Positions 25,104-33,346 of a DNA stretch of 64,000 bases are shown here, in pieces. The translations under genes were made by a program, and so were the position numbers. The DNA is from Rhodococcus koreensis (GTDB taxonomy: Bacteria; Actinomycetota; Actinomycetes; Mycobacteriales; Mycobacteriaceae): assembly GCF_900105905.1 (NCBI RefSeq), contig NZ_FNSV01000005.1, positions 8,087,501-8,151,500 of the forward strand, given 5' to 3'. The notes beneath the pieces are model-generated. The model was given only the letters and a program-made list of their open reading frames with translations, made no database searches and was not told the DNA's origin. Position 1 is the first letter of the stretch, and every line of letters starts with the position of its first letter.

Positions 25104-27029
25104 CTAGATCGAGACCGGGTACGCCGGCTCGGCGATCTCCGGGACGATGCGGTTCTCCACGAAAATGCCGTGCCAGACCATGAAGATCAGCACGGTCCAC
25201 AGTCGACGGCTGTGATCGGACACGCCGTCCCGGTGGTCGTTCAGCATCTTCGTGATCGCGACCTTGTCGAGCAGGTGATCGGTGCCCGAAGCCGCGATCT
25301 GCTCGTGCGCCCAGTCGAACAGTTCGGTGCCGCGCAGCCAGTGCCGCAACGGCACCGGGAAGCCCAGCTTCGCCCGATGCAGCACGTGGCCGGGGACGAT
25401 CCCCTCCAGCGCCTGACGCAGCGCGTACTTGGTGGTGCTCTTGGCGATCTTCTGATCCAGCGGCACCCGCGACGCCACGTCGAAGACCTCCGGATCGAGG
25501 AACGGCACCCGCAGTTCGAGCGAATTGGCCATCGTCATCTTGTCGGCCTTGACCAGGATGTCGCCGCGCAACCACGTGAACAGGTCCAGGTGCTGCATCC
25601 GGGCCACCGGATCCCACCCCTGAGACTGCGCGTAGATCGGGTCGGTGACGTCACGGTGCGTCCACTCGGGCCGGAAGTCGCGCAGGACGGCGCGCAACTG
25701 CGCGTCGTTGAAGCTGCGCGCGTTGCCGTAGTACCGCTCCTCCAGGGTCAGCGAACCGCGATTGAGCAGGCTCTTGCCGCGGGTGCCGTCGGGGATGCGT
25801 TCGGACAGCTTCCCGGCGGCCCTGCGCAGGCCCTTGGGCAGGTACTCGAACGGCTTCAGCGAAATCGGCTCGCGGTAGATGGTGTAGCCGCCGAACAGTT
25901 CGTCGGCGCCCTCACCGGACAGCACGACCTTGACGTGCTTACGTGCCTCCTTCGCCACGAACCACAGCGGAACCAGAGCGGGGTCGGCGACCGGGTCGTC
26001 GAGGTACCACACGATCTCGGGGATGGCGGCGGCGAACTCGGCGGGGCTGACCACCTTCACCACGTGCCGTGCGCCGATCGCCTCGGCGGATTCGGCCGCG
26101 ACGTCGACCTCGGAGTAGCCCTCACGCTCGAAACCGGTGGTGAACGTGATCAGGTTCGGGTTGTGGCGCATCGCGAGCGCCGCGATGGCCGTCGAATCGA
26201 TGCCGCCCGACAGGAACGAGCCGACGGTCACGTCGGCGCGCATGTGCTTGGCGACCGAGTCCTCGAGCGCCTCCGCGATCTCGCGGTACCGGGCCTGCTC
26301 GGTGCCGGCGGCGAACGGACGCACCGGGAACGTGGGTGCGAAATAGCGGGTGATCACGGGTACTTCGCCCGGCCGCACCCGCGCGAAGCACCCGGACTCG
26401 AGCCGGCGGATCTGCTTGTGGAGGGTTTCCGGCTCCGGCACGTACTGGAGGACGGTGTAGTGCTCGACCGCACGCGGATCGAGTTCGGTGCCGATGCCGA
26501 TCAGGCTCGCCAGTTCCAGCAGGCTCTTCTTCTCGCTACCGAATGCGGTGCCGCCGGTGCCCGTCGCCAGGAACAGCGGTTTGATGCCGAACGGATCGCG
26601 GGCGATGAACAACTCCCGCGTCTCGGTGTCCCAGATCGCGAACGCGAACATGCCGCGCAGGCGACGGACGGCGTCTTCACCCCAGTAGTGGAACGCGGCG
26701 ACGATGGCCTCGCTGTCGCCCTCGGTGACGAACTGCGCACCGAACTGCTCCGCGAGTTCGGCCCGCACTTCGAGGTAGTTGTAGATCTCGCCGTTGAACG
26801 TCAGCGCGTAGCGTTCCGGATTCTCCGCCGGACCCCACCGCAGTGGCTGGTGGGAGTGTTCGATGTCGATGATCGACAGCCGATTGAACCCGAAGACCAG
26901 GTGGTCGTCGTGCCAGGTCCCGTGCTCGTCCGGCCCACGGTGCCGCAGGCAGTGCATCGCCTGGTCGACCTGTGAGACGGCGTTGTCGCTGGTTTCTCCA
27001 GAGGTCAGTAGCCCGAGCAGTCCGCACAC
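25104..27029 (-). CDS. asnB: Asparagine synthetase (glutamine-hydrolysing)
   Basis: A 641-residue two-domain enzyme. The N-terminal class II glutaminase begins MCGLLG with the nucleophile Cys2, followed by RHRGPDEHG and NRLSIID. The synthetase domain has the pyrophosphate loop SFLSGGIDSTAIA and LSGEGADELFGGY. This AsnB form makes asparagine; actinobacterial homologues also amidate other carboxylates, for example peptidoglycan diaminopimelate (AsnB/LtsA type), which its position by envelope genes leaves open. The GTG start is fixed by the requirement for Cys2. Confidence 0.93.
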   Translation of the reverse strand: MCGLLGLLTSGETSDNAVSQVDQAMHCLRHRGPDEHGTWHDDHLVFGFNRLSIIDIEHSHQPLRWGPAENPERYALTFNGEIYNYLEVRAELAEQFGAQFVTEGDSEAIVAAFHYWGEDAVRRLRGMFAFAIWDTETRELFIARDPFGIKPLFLATGTGGTAFGSEKKSLLELASLIGIGTELDPRAVEHYTVLQYVPEPETLHKQIRRLESGCFARVRPGEVPVITRYFAPTFPVRPFAAGTEQARYREIAEALEDSVAKHMRADVTVGSFLSGGIDSTAIAALAMRHNPNLITFTTGFEREGYSEVDVAAESAEAIGARHVVKVVSPAEFAAAIPEIVWYLDDPVADPALVPLWFVAKEARKHVKVVLSGEGADELFGGYTIYREPISLKPFEYLPKGLRRAAGKLSERIPDGTRGKSLLNRGSLTLEERYYGNARSFNDAQLRAVLRDFRPEWTHRDVTDPIYAQSQGWDPVARMQHLDLFTWLRGDILVKADKMTMANSLELRVPFLDPEVFDVASRVPLDQKIAKSTTKYALRQALEGIVPGHVLHRAKLGFPVPLRHWLRGTELFDWAHEQIAASGTDHLLDKVAITKMLNDHRDGVSDHSRRLWTVLIFMVWHGIFVENRIVPEIAEPAYPVSI

Positions 27030-27307
27030 AGCGTCCGGTACCTCAATTCAGAATCTTGGAAGGCTCCACGAGGTGGAGGGGTCAGGGATCTCTGCCGGAA
27101 AGTATGCCGCAGATTGCCGACGCGTCCGGTTCGGGCCGTCGCCGGCACCGCCGCGGCCCGAACACCGGCACCGCCGCGGCAACGACAGCGACACATCGCC
27201 CGACCCGAGGATGGAGAGCCGCCACCTTTGGTCTACGCTGCGTAGTAATTGGGCCTTCCCATCGGGTGTGCCCTAGTGGAATTTGCGGCGATCAGGAAGG
27301 CGTGAAC
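27030..27307. other. Divergent asnB-ctaC promoter region
   Basis: Contains two copies of CCGGCACCGCCGCGGC (27142-27157 and 27165-27180, 23-base period) and a perfect dyad CTACGC-T-GCGTAG at 27233-27245 nearer ctaC. No gene is seen. Confidence 0.55.
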
Positions 27308-28369
27308 GTGGCGCAAGGTCGGATCCTTCGGCGGGCAGGGTTGGCAGTATCTTTGGGCATTGCTGCCTTGCTGCTGTCGGGTTGTTCAATCGACAACGAG
27401 GTGCTTCGTTTCGGGTGGCCTTCGGGCGTAACCCCGCAGGCGCACCGCATGCGTGAACTGTGGACCTGGTCGGTTATCGCCGCCCTCGTCATGGGTGTGC
27501 TGGTGTGGGGACTCACCTTCTGGGCGGTGATCTTCCACCGCAAGAAGAAGGACTCACCCGAGTTCCCGCGTCAGACGGCATACAACGTGCCGCTGGAGCT
27601 GGCGTACACCGCGGTTCCGTTCGTCATCATCGCCGTGCTGTTCTACTTCACGGTGGTCGTGCAGAACCATGTCCTCGAGAAGGAGGACAACCCGAACGTG
27701 GTGGTGGATGTCACTGCGTACCAGTGGAACTGGAAGTTCGGCTACCGCTCCATCGATCTCGGTGAAGGTGGCGGCCTGTACGACGGTGTCGACCAGGAGG
27801 CGCAGGCCGCCGTCGAGTCCGCATCGGCGCCCGAGGCGGAGGGCGAGGGTGAGCACGCCCTGCCCGGGCCGATCCACGGCAAGACGCCCCAGGACCTGTC
27901 GTACCTGCACTACGACAAGATCGAGACGGTCGGTTCGAGCAACGAGATTCCGATCCTCGTCCTGCCGACCGGCAAGAGGATCCAGTTCGAACTGGCCTCG
28001 GCTGACGTCATCCACGCCTTCTGGGTGCCGGAGTTCCTGTTCAAGCGTGACGTGAACCCGAACCCCAAGGAGAACCACTCCGACAACGTCTTCCAGATCA
28101 GTGAGATCGAGAAGGAAGGTGCCTTCGTCGGGCGCTGCGCCGAGATGTGCGGCACGTTCCACGCGATGATGAACTTCGAGGTTCGTGCCGTGAGCCCGGA
28201 CAAGTTCGCGCAGTACATCGAGTTGCGCAAGCCGGCGAGCGAGGGCGGCCGGGATCTGACCACGGCGGAGGCTCTGCAGGCCATCGGCGAGTCCCCCGTC
28301 GCGACGTCGACGTCTCCCTTCACCACCGACCGCGGCTACAAGCAGGCGAGCGGTGTCGAAGGTAACTGA
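27308..28369 (+). CDS. ctaC: Cytochrome c oxidase subunit II (aa3), lipoprotein
   Basis: A 353-residue subunit that takes electrons from cytochrome c domains of QcrC via its CuA centre. A lipoprotein signal ends LLLSGCSIDNE. Two membrane helices follow (WSVIAALVMGVLVWGLTFW; VPFVIIAVLFYFTVVVQ). The CuA domain shows AYQWNWKFGY, HAFWVPEF and the ligand set GRCAEMCGTFHAMM. A charged insert (about residues 160-205, EAQAAVESASAPEAEGEGEHALPG) is typical of actinobacteria, where it contacts QcrB. GTG 27308 is preferred over GTG 27302 because AGGAAGG is then seven bases away. ctaF follows at 41 bases. Confidence 0.95.
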   Translation: MAQGRILRRAGLAVSLGIAALLLSGCSIDNEVLRFGWPSGVTPQAHRMRELWTWSVIAALVMGVLVWGLTFWAVIFHRKKKDSPEFPRQTAYNVPLELAYTAVPFVIIAVLFYFTVVVQNHVLEKEDNPNVVVDVTAYQWNWKFGYRSIDLGEGGGLYDGVDQEAQAAVESASAPEAEGEGEHALPGPIHGKTPQDLSYLHYDKIETVGSSNEIPILVLPTGKRIQFELASADVIHAFWVPEFLFKRDVNPNPKENHSDNVFQISEIEKEGAFVGRCAEMCGTFHAMMNFEVRAVSPDKFAQYIELRKPASEGGRDLTTAEALQAIGESPVATSTSPFTTDRGYKQASGVEGN

Positions 28370-28410
28370 ACCTGCTGCTGATACCTCACTGACCAAGGAC
28401 AAGTGCTGAT

Positions 28411-28827
28411 ATGAAGATCGAAGCCAAGCTCTTCGAGATCCTGACGGTATTCTTCATTCTCGTCGCGATCGTCTACGGCGTCTTCACCGCCGTTTCACGA
28501 ACCGGTATCGAGTGGGCGGGTCTGACGGGCATCTGCCTGTCGGCGGGACTGACGCTGATCATCGGAACGTATTTCCGGTTCGTCGCCCGTCGCCTCGACA
28601 CCCGTCCCGAGGACTACGAGGACGCGGAGATCGCCGACGGCGCAGGCGACCTGGGCTTCTTCAGCCCCGGTAGCTACTGGCCGATCCTGCTCGCCGCCGC
28701 GGCCGCGTTCGTCGCCGTCTCGATGGCGTTCTTCCAGCCGTGGATGCTGGTGGTCGCCGTGGTTGCCGTGCTGGCCGCCGCTGCGGGTCTCGTCTTCGAG
28801 TACTACGTCGGGCCCGAGAAGCACTAG
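28411..28827 (+). CDS. ctaF: Actinobacterial cytochrome c oxidase subunit IV
   Basis: A 138-residue four-helix protein (ILTVFFILVAIVYGVFTAV; GLTGICLSAGLTLIIGTYF; YWPILLAAAAAFVAVSMAF; MLVVAVVAVLAAAAGLVFEYYVG) specific to actinobacterial aa3 oxidases. RRLDTRPEDYEDAEIADGAGDLGFFSPGSYWP between helices 2 and 3 is the family signature. Cotranscribed with ctaC; part of the bc1-aa3 supercomplex. Confidence 0.93.
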   Translation: MKIEAKLFEILTVFFILVAIVYGVFTAVSRTGIEWAGLTGICLSAGLTLIIGTYFRFVARRLDTRPEDYEDAEIADGAGDLGFFSPGSYWPILLAAAAAFVAVSMAFFQPWMLVVAVVAVLAAAAGLVFEYYVGPEKH

Positions 28828-28846
28828 TCCACACACTTTTGTGACG

Positions 28847-28885
28847 GCGAAGGCGCCGAATCCCTCTGGGGTTCGGCGCCTTCGC
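28847..28885. terminator. Terminator of ctaC-ctaF and the converging TetR gene
   Basis: Stem GCGAAGGCGCCGAA / TTCGGCGCCTTCGC, 11-base loop, followed on the plus strand by CTTTTCG. It lies ten bases before the tetR stop. Confidence 0.85.
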
Positions 28886-28894
28886 TTTTCGTCG

Positions 28895-29503
28895 TCAGGC
28901 TTCGCGGTTCCGGGCGGCCGCCGCGGCGAGGAGGGCTGCGGCCTGTTCGGACGCGAGTCGCACCGCATCGGGGAACACCTGCAACCCGTGTGCGACCAGG
29001 GCGCCCTCGTGGAGCAGCATGACGGTGCGCGCGAGTGTCTCCGGATCGCGCACCGACGCGTCCCGGCACACATCGGTGAACAGGTCGAGCATCCACCGCT
29101 TCTGGCCGATGATGATCGCGTAGGCCGGATGTGACGGGTCACTGATCTCCGCGTGTGCGTTGACCATGCTGCATCCCTTCGCGCTGTTCTCCGCGGTCCA
29201 TTCGCGGGACGCGTCGAAGATCGCCGTCAGCCGCAGTTCGGGTGAGTCGCCGACGGTGTCGAGATGGCCGGCGAGAAACGCCCGCCACCGCTGGTCCCGG
29301 TCGGCGAGGTACTCGACCACGATCTGTTCCTTCGAGCCGAAACGGTCGTAGAGCGTCTTCTTCGTGACGCCGGCTTCTGCGGCGATGAGATCGACGCCGA
29401 CCGCGTGGATTCCCCGCTCGTAGAACAGTCGGTCCGCCGCGGCCAACGCTCGTCGCGCGCCCGGCGTCAGCGTCACGCGCTGCGGTTGCTGCACAGACTC
29501 CAT
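28895..29503 (-). CDS. TetR-family transcriptional repressor
   Basis: A 202-residue regulator. The N-terminal helix-turn-helix is GIHAVGVDLIAAEAGVTKKTLYDRFGSKEQIV (residues about 31-62), a standard TetR DNA-binding domain; the ligand domain has AKGCSMVNAHAEI, seen in TetR_C subfamilies close to EthR/AcrR-like regulators of efflux. It is divergent from an EamA exporter with two operator copies in the gap, so it most likely represses both genes. The ligand is unknown. Start is leaderless, six bases from TATACT. Confidence 0.9.
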   Translation of the reverse strand: MESVQQPQRVTLTPGARRALAAADRLFYERGIHAVGVDLIAAEAGVTKKTLYDRFGSKEQIVVEYLADRDQRWRAFLAGHLDTVGDSPELRLTAIFDASREWTAENSAKGCSMVNAHAEISDPSHPAYAIIIGQKRWMLDLFTDVCRDASVRDPETLARTVMLLHEGALVAHGLQVFPDAVRLASEQAAALLAAAAARNREA

Positions 29504-29509
29504 GGCAAA

Positions 29510-29515
29510 AGTATA
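29510..29515 (-). promoter_or_regulatory. -10 of tetR inside operator 1
   Basis: Minus-strand TATACT, six bases before the ATG at 29503. It lies within the first operator, so bound repressor would block its own promoter. Confidence 0.55.
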
Positions 29516-29529
29516 CAGATCGGTGTACT
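29510..29529. promoter_or_regulatory. TetR operator copy 1
   Basis: AGTATACAGATCGGTGTACT, an imperfect palindrome around GATC. It matches copy 2 in inverted orientation at nearly all positions. Confidence 0.75.
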
Positions 29530-29536
29530 TTCAGGA

Positions 29537-29556
29537 AGTAAACCGATCTGTTTACT
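29537..29556. promoter_or_regulatory. TetR operator copy 2
   Basis: AGTAAACCGATCTGTTTACT, 27 bases centre to centre from copy 1 and close upstream of the EamA start. Together the copies define AGTAxACmGATCkGTxTACT. Confidence 0.75.
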
Positions 29557-29571
29557 GGGTGGTGGTTCGTC

Positions 29572-30522
29572 GTGAACGTGTTGTTCGCCGTGATGTTCGT
29601 CGTGTGCTGGAGTTCCGGTTTCATCGGGGCCAAACTCGGCGCCGGGGACGCAGATCCGCTCACGGTGCTGACCTGGCGGTTCCTCCCACTGGCCGCCGCG
29701 CTCGTACTGGGCGCGGCGCTGTTCCGACGCCTTCGGTGGCGGGGAATCGGATTCCGTGCGCTCCGCCGTGGGGTGGTGGTGGGCGCGCTGTCGCAGACCG
29801 GGTATCTGCTGACCGTCTACCAGGCGATCGGACTCGGCGTCTCGACCGGCACCACCGCACTGATCGACGGCACCCAGCCCCTGGTCGTCGCCGTGCTGGC
29901 AGGCCCACTGCTCGGTCAGAACGTCGCGGCGAGGCAGTGGTGGGGGCTGCTGCTCGGACTGACGGGTGTCGTGATCGTCACCGCCGGCGACGCCACCGCG
30001 GCCTCCGGCGTGCCGTGGTGGGCATACCTCGTGCCGTTCGCCGGAATGCTGTCGCTGGTGGCCGCGACATTCGTGGAGAGCCGGTCACCCGACGACACCG
30101 ACCCTGTAGTGGCCCTCACGGTGCACTGCGCGACCAGCGCCGTGCTGTTCACCGCTCTCGCGGCGTTCGACGGAAAGCTGTCGCCGCCGGCGACGGCACC
30201 GTTCTGGTGGTCGGTGGCGTGGCTGATCGTCCTGTCCACCGTCGGCGGCTACGGCCTGTACTGGCTCGTGCTGCGCCGGAGCGGGATCACGCGGGTCAAT
30301 GCCCTGATGTTCCTGATGGCGCCGGTGACGGCGATCTGGGGAGCCGTGATGTTCGGCGAGCCGTTCGGGGGCCTCACCGCGCTCGGACTTCTCGTCGGCC
30401 TCGGGGCGGTCGTACTCGTGTTCCGTGCGCAGCCGCGGGGGAGGGGAGCGCGCACGGTCCAGATAGACGACCAGAGCCCCGAACCGGAAGTGGTTCGGGG
30501 CTCTGGTCGGTTGCGGAGGTGA
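29572..30522 (+). CDS. EamA/DMT-family exporter
   Basis: A 316-residue, ten-helix drug/metabolite transporter with two EamA repeats (first about residues 1-135, second 145-285). It begins VMFVVCWSSGFIGAKLG, the family's first helix, and has DGTQPLVVAVLAGPLLGQ in helix 4 and the repeat equivalent FLMAPVTAIWGAVMFGE. Substrate unknown. Its C-terminal tail (VQIDDQSPEPEVVRGSGRLRR) is encoded by the terminator hairpin, so coding ends inside it. Regulated by the divergent TetR. Confidence 0.88.
   Translation: MNVLFAVMFVVCWSSGFIGAKLGAGDADPLTVLTWRFLPLAAALVLGAALFRRLRWRGIGFRALRRGVVVGALSQTGYLLTVYQAIGLGVSTGTTALIDGTQPLVVAVLAGPLLGQNVAARQWWGLLLGLTGVVIVTAGDATAASGVPWWAYLVPFAGMLSLVAATFVESRSPDDTDPVVALTVHCATSAVLFTALAAFDGKLSPPATAPFWWSVAWLIVLSTVGGYGLYWLVLRRSGITRVNALMFLMAPVTAIWGAVMFGEPFGGLTALGLLVGLGAVVLVFRAQPRGRGARTVQIDDQSPEPEVVRGSGRLRR
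30468..30509. terminator. Bidirectional terminator overlapping the EamA 3' end
   Basis: Perfect 18-bp stem beginning CGACCAGAGCCCCGAACC with a six-base loop. It lies inside the last codons of the EamA gene and 16 bases before the converging qcrB stop. Confidence 0.85.
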
Positions 30523-30524
30523 GG

Positions 30525-32207
30525 CTAGTGCGCCTCGCCGTTGCCGGACGATCCGTTGCCGGAGGTCGGCGAACCGTTGCCGTGAGCACGGTCCTGGTAC
30601 TCCCGCAGCATCGTGAGCTGCTCGTGCTCGCCGTGGTGCAGGGCGTGCTCGAGCGCCAGGCTCTCCTCGACCGGGTCGGCCGTGACGAGGCTGCCGGAAC
30701 CCGGCTTGCCGGCGGAACCGAGCTTGTTCATCTTCTTCGGCACGGTCGCACCCTGGTACTCGAGCGGGATCGGGTGACCGTGGTCGTCGACCGGGCCGAG
30801 CGGCTGGTGGATCTCGATGTACTGACCGTTCGGCATCCGCTTGATGATGCCGGTCTCGATGCCGTGCTCGAGGACCTCACGGTCGCTGCGCTGGAGACCC
30901 AGGCAGAACCGGTAGGCGACGAAGAAGGCGATCGGAGGCAGCAGCACCATGCCGATACGGCCGATCCACGTCATCGCGTTCAGGGAGATGCTCAGGTGGT
31001 ACGCGATGATGTCGTTGATGCAGGAGATCGTCAGGACGGCGTAGAACGCGATCGCCATCGCACCGATCGCGGTACGCACCGGAACGTCGCGCGGACGCTG
31101 CAGCAGGTTGTGGTGAGCATCGTCCTTGGTCAGACGCTTCTCGATCCACGGGTAGGCGATCAGGACCGTGAACACCAGACCCATGATCAACGCGACGGCG
31201 AACACCGACGGGATGGTGTAGCGGTTGAACAGGTAGATGTCCCATGCCGGCCACAGACGGGCCAGGCCGTCCGTCCACATCATGTAGATGTCGGGCTGCG
31301 AACCTGCCGACACCTGCGACGGGTTGTAGGGGCCGATGGTCCAGACCGGGTTGATCTGCAGCACGCCACCCATGACGGCGAGAACACCGAACGTGATCGC
31401 GAAGAACGCACCCGACTTGACGGCGAACACCGGGAGGATGCGCACACCGACGACGTTGGTTTCCGTGCGGCCGGGGCCGGGGAACTGCGTGTGCTTCTGA
31501 TACCAGACGAGCGCGAGGTGACCGGCGATCAGGGCGAGGATGATGCCCGGGAACAGCAGGACGTGCGCGACGTACAGGCGGGGGATGATCAGGTCGCCGG
31601 GGAAGTCGCCGCCGAAGATCAGCCAGTGCATCCAGGTGCCTGCGATCGGGATGCTCAGCGTGATGCCGGAGAACGCGGCGCGCAGGCCCGTGCCGGACAG
31701 CAGGTCGTCGGGGATCGTGTATCCGAAGAATCCCTCGAACATCGCCAGGATCAGCAGCAGGCAGCCGATGACCCAGTTGGCCTCACGCGGACGACGGAAG
31801 GCGCCGGTGAAGAAGATGCGCAGCAGGTGCACGACGATCGACGCCGCGAACATCAGCGCAGCCCAGTGGTGGATCTGACGGACGAACAGGCCGCCGCGGA
31901 CCTCGAACGAAATGTTCAGCGTGGTCTCGTACGCGCGGGACATCGTGACGCCGCGCAGTGGCTCGTACGCACCGTTGTAGACGACGTGCGCCATCGACGG
32001 ATCGAAGAACAGGGTCAGGTAGACACCGGAGATCAGCAGAATGATGAAGCTGTACAGCGCGATCTCGCCGAGCAGGAACGACCAGTGGGTGGGGAAGACC
32101 TTGTTGATCTGCCGCCGCATTCCCGCTGCGAGGTGGTAGCGCGAGTCCATCGCTTCCGCCTGGCCTGTGGCCATCGCGCTCAGTTTGGACGGTTTGTTGT
32201 CGGTCAC
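30525..32207 (-). CDS. qcrB: Cytochrome bc1 complex cytochrome b subunit
   Basis: A 560-residue membrane subunit carrying hemes bL and bH and the quinol sites. The heme histidines are in RQIHHWAALMFAASIVVHLLR and HVLLFPGIILALIAGHLALV; the Qo site PDDLLSGTGL (a variant of PEWY) and a C-terminal extension (from GLQRSDREVLEHGIETGI to the Gly/Ser/Asn-rich tail) are typical of actinobacteria. GTG at 32207 overlaps the qcrA stop as GTGA and has GGGAG eight bases upstream. QcrB is the known target of imidazopyridine inhibitors such as Q203 in mycobacteria. Confidence 0.95.
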   Translation of the reverse strand: MTDNKPSKLSAMATGQAEAMDSRYHLAAGMRRQINKVFPTHWSFLLGEIALYSFIILLISGVYLTLFFDPSMAHVVYNGAYEPLRGVTMSRAYETTLNISFEVRGGLFVRQIHHWAALMFAASIVVHLLRIFFTGAFRRPREANWVIGCLLLILAMFEGFFGYTIPDDLLSGTGLRAAFSGITLSIPIAGTWMHWLIFGGDFPGDLIIPRLYVAHVLLFPGIILALIAGHLALVWYQKHTQFPGPGRTETNVVGVRILPVFAVKSGAFFAITFGVLAVMGGVLQINPVWTIGPYNPSQVSAGSQPDIYMMWTDGLARLWPAWDIYLFNRYTIPSVFAVALIMGLVFTVLIAYPWIEKRLTKDDAHHNLLQRPRDVPVRTAIGAMAIAFYAVLTISCINDIIAYHLSISLNAMTWIGRIGMVLLPPIAFFVAYRFCLGLQRSDREVLEHGIETGIIKRMPNGQYIEIHQPLGPVDDHGHPIPLEYQGATVPKKMNKLGSAGKPGSGSLVTADPVEESLALEHALHHGEHEQLTMLREYQDRAHGNGSPTSGNGSSGNGEAH

Positions 32208-33346
32208 GGTCGACGCTCCCAAAATGCCGGGCCGAGAGCTTCGATGTAGTCACCCGTTGTGACTAGGAAACCCTCTTCGTTCACTGTAATAGGCAACTGC
32301 GGAAGTGCACGAGCGGCCGGACCGAAAATCGGCTTTCCGTAGGTCAGCGCATCGAACTGCGACTGGTGGCACGGGCAGAGGATTCGGTTGGTCTGCTGCT
32401 CGTACAGGGAGGTGGGGCAGCCGAGGTGGGTGCAGATCTTCGAGAAGGCGAAGTAGTCGCCGTAGTTGAAGCTCTCCTGGCCCTTGCGCTTGGTGACGTT
32501 TGCCGCGTCCTCCGTGCGGAGGCGGATGAGCATGGTCGCGTTGCGGATGCCGCGCAGCGCCTCGAGCAGCGCGTCGTGGTCGCCGCGATCGGACTCGCGG
32601 AAGGGGAACACCGTTTCCATGGCGCCGGCGTCCAGGTCTTCGGGGCGAACCAGGACGACGTCCTCGGGACGACCGGTGTCGCGGCGCAGGTAGATGGTCT
32701 CGCCCTCGTAGCGGGGGGTCCATCCCGACACCCACAGCGGGGAGTCGTCGCGCTTGGCCCACGGGTTCTTGATCAGACCACCGAGGGGCATGACGGACAT
32801 GATGCCGAGGGCGCCGCCGCCGAAGATCAGGGTCCGCTTGAGCAGCTTGCGGCGTCCCAGCGTCGACGTGTCGAACGAGTCGCCGAGTTCCGCGACGATC
32901 GTCTTGCGATCGACCTCGGACGATCCACCGTCGTGGCGGTCCTGGATGGACACCTCTTCGGGGATGAACTTCTTGGTGAACTGCACCGCGCCGACACCGA
33001 GGCCGAGGATGGCCAGACCCATGGTGAAGCCGATCAGCGGCGTGTACAGGCTGTAAGCCGAGTAGTGCTCCTCGCCGGAGCCCGCGTACTCCCAGGGCCA
33101 GAAGAGGTAGATCGCGATGAATGCGATCGCGGAGACGCCGGAGAGAGCGAACCAGAACGCGACCGACCGCTCGGCGCGCTTCTCGGCCTTCGTTCCCGGA
33201 ACCGCCCAGCGGTTGCGGCGGAACGCGACATCGACGTGGTCGAGGTTGGTGCCGAGCTCGACCAGTTCGTCGCGGCTCAGGTTCTCGAGTTCTGCATCCG
33301 TGTACTTCTTTGGCGTGGCGCCGCCCGGCTGGCCAGCGTCGCTCAT
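32204..33346 (-). CDS. qcrA: Cytochrome bc1 complex Rieske iron-sulfur subunit
   Basis: A 380-residue subunit that passes electrons from quinol at QcrB to QcrC. It has three membrane helices as in actinobacterial QcrA (SVAFWFALSGVSAIAFIAIYLF; LIGFTMGLAILGLGVGAVQF; TLIFGGGALGIMSVMPLGGLI) instead of one. The [2Fe-2S] ligands are CTHLGC and CPCHQSQF. The twin-arginine-like TLGRRKLLKR precedes the third helix, fitting combined Sec/Tat insertion. ATG at 33346 overlaps the qcrC stop (ATGA). Confidence 0.95.
   Translation of the reverse strand: MSDAGQPGGATPKKYTDAELENLSRDELVELGTNLDHVDVAFRRNRWAVPGTKAEKRAERSVAFWFALSGVSAIAFIAIYLFWPWEYAGSGEEHYSAYSLYTPLIGFTMGLAILGLGVGAVQFTKKFIPEEVSIQDRHDGGSSEVDRKTIVAELGDSFDTSTLGRRKLLKRTLIFGGGALGIMSVMPLGGLIKNPWAKRDDSPLWVSGWTPRYEGETIYLRRDTGRPEDVVLVRPEDLDAGAMETVFPFRESDRGDHDALLEALRGIRNATMLIRLRTEDAANVTKRKGQESFNYGDYFAFSKICTHLGCPTSLYEQQTNRILCPCHQSQFDALTYGKPIFGPAARALPQLPITVNEEGFLVTTGDYIEALGPAFWERRP

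Noticed and set aside
29502..32249. Open frame of 915 codons on the plus strand
   Set aside because: It is antisense to qcrB and overlaps the EamA gene; composition is arginine/aspartate-rich shadow sequence with no motif.
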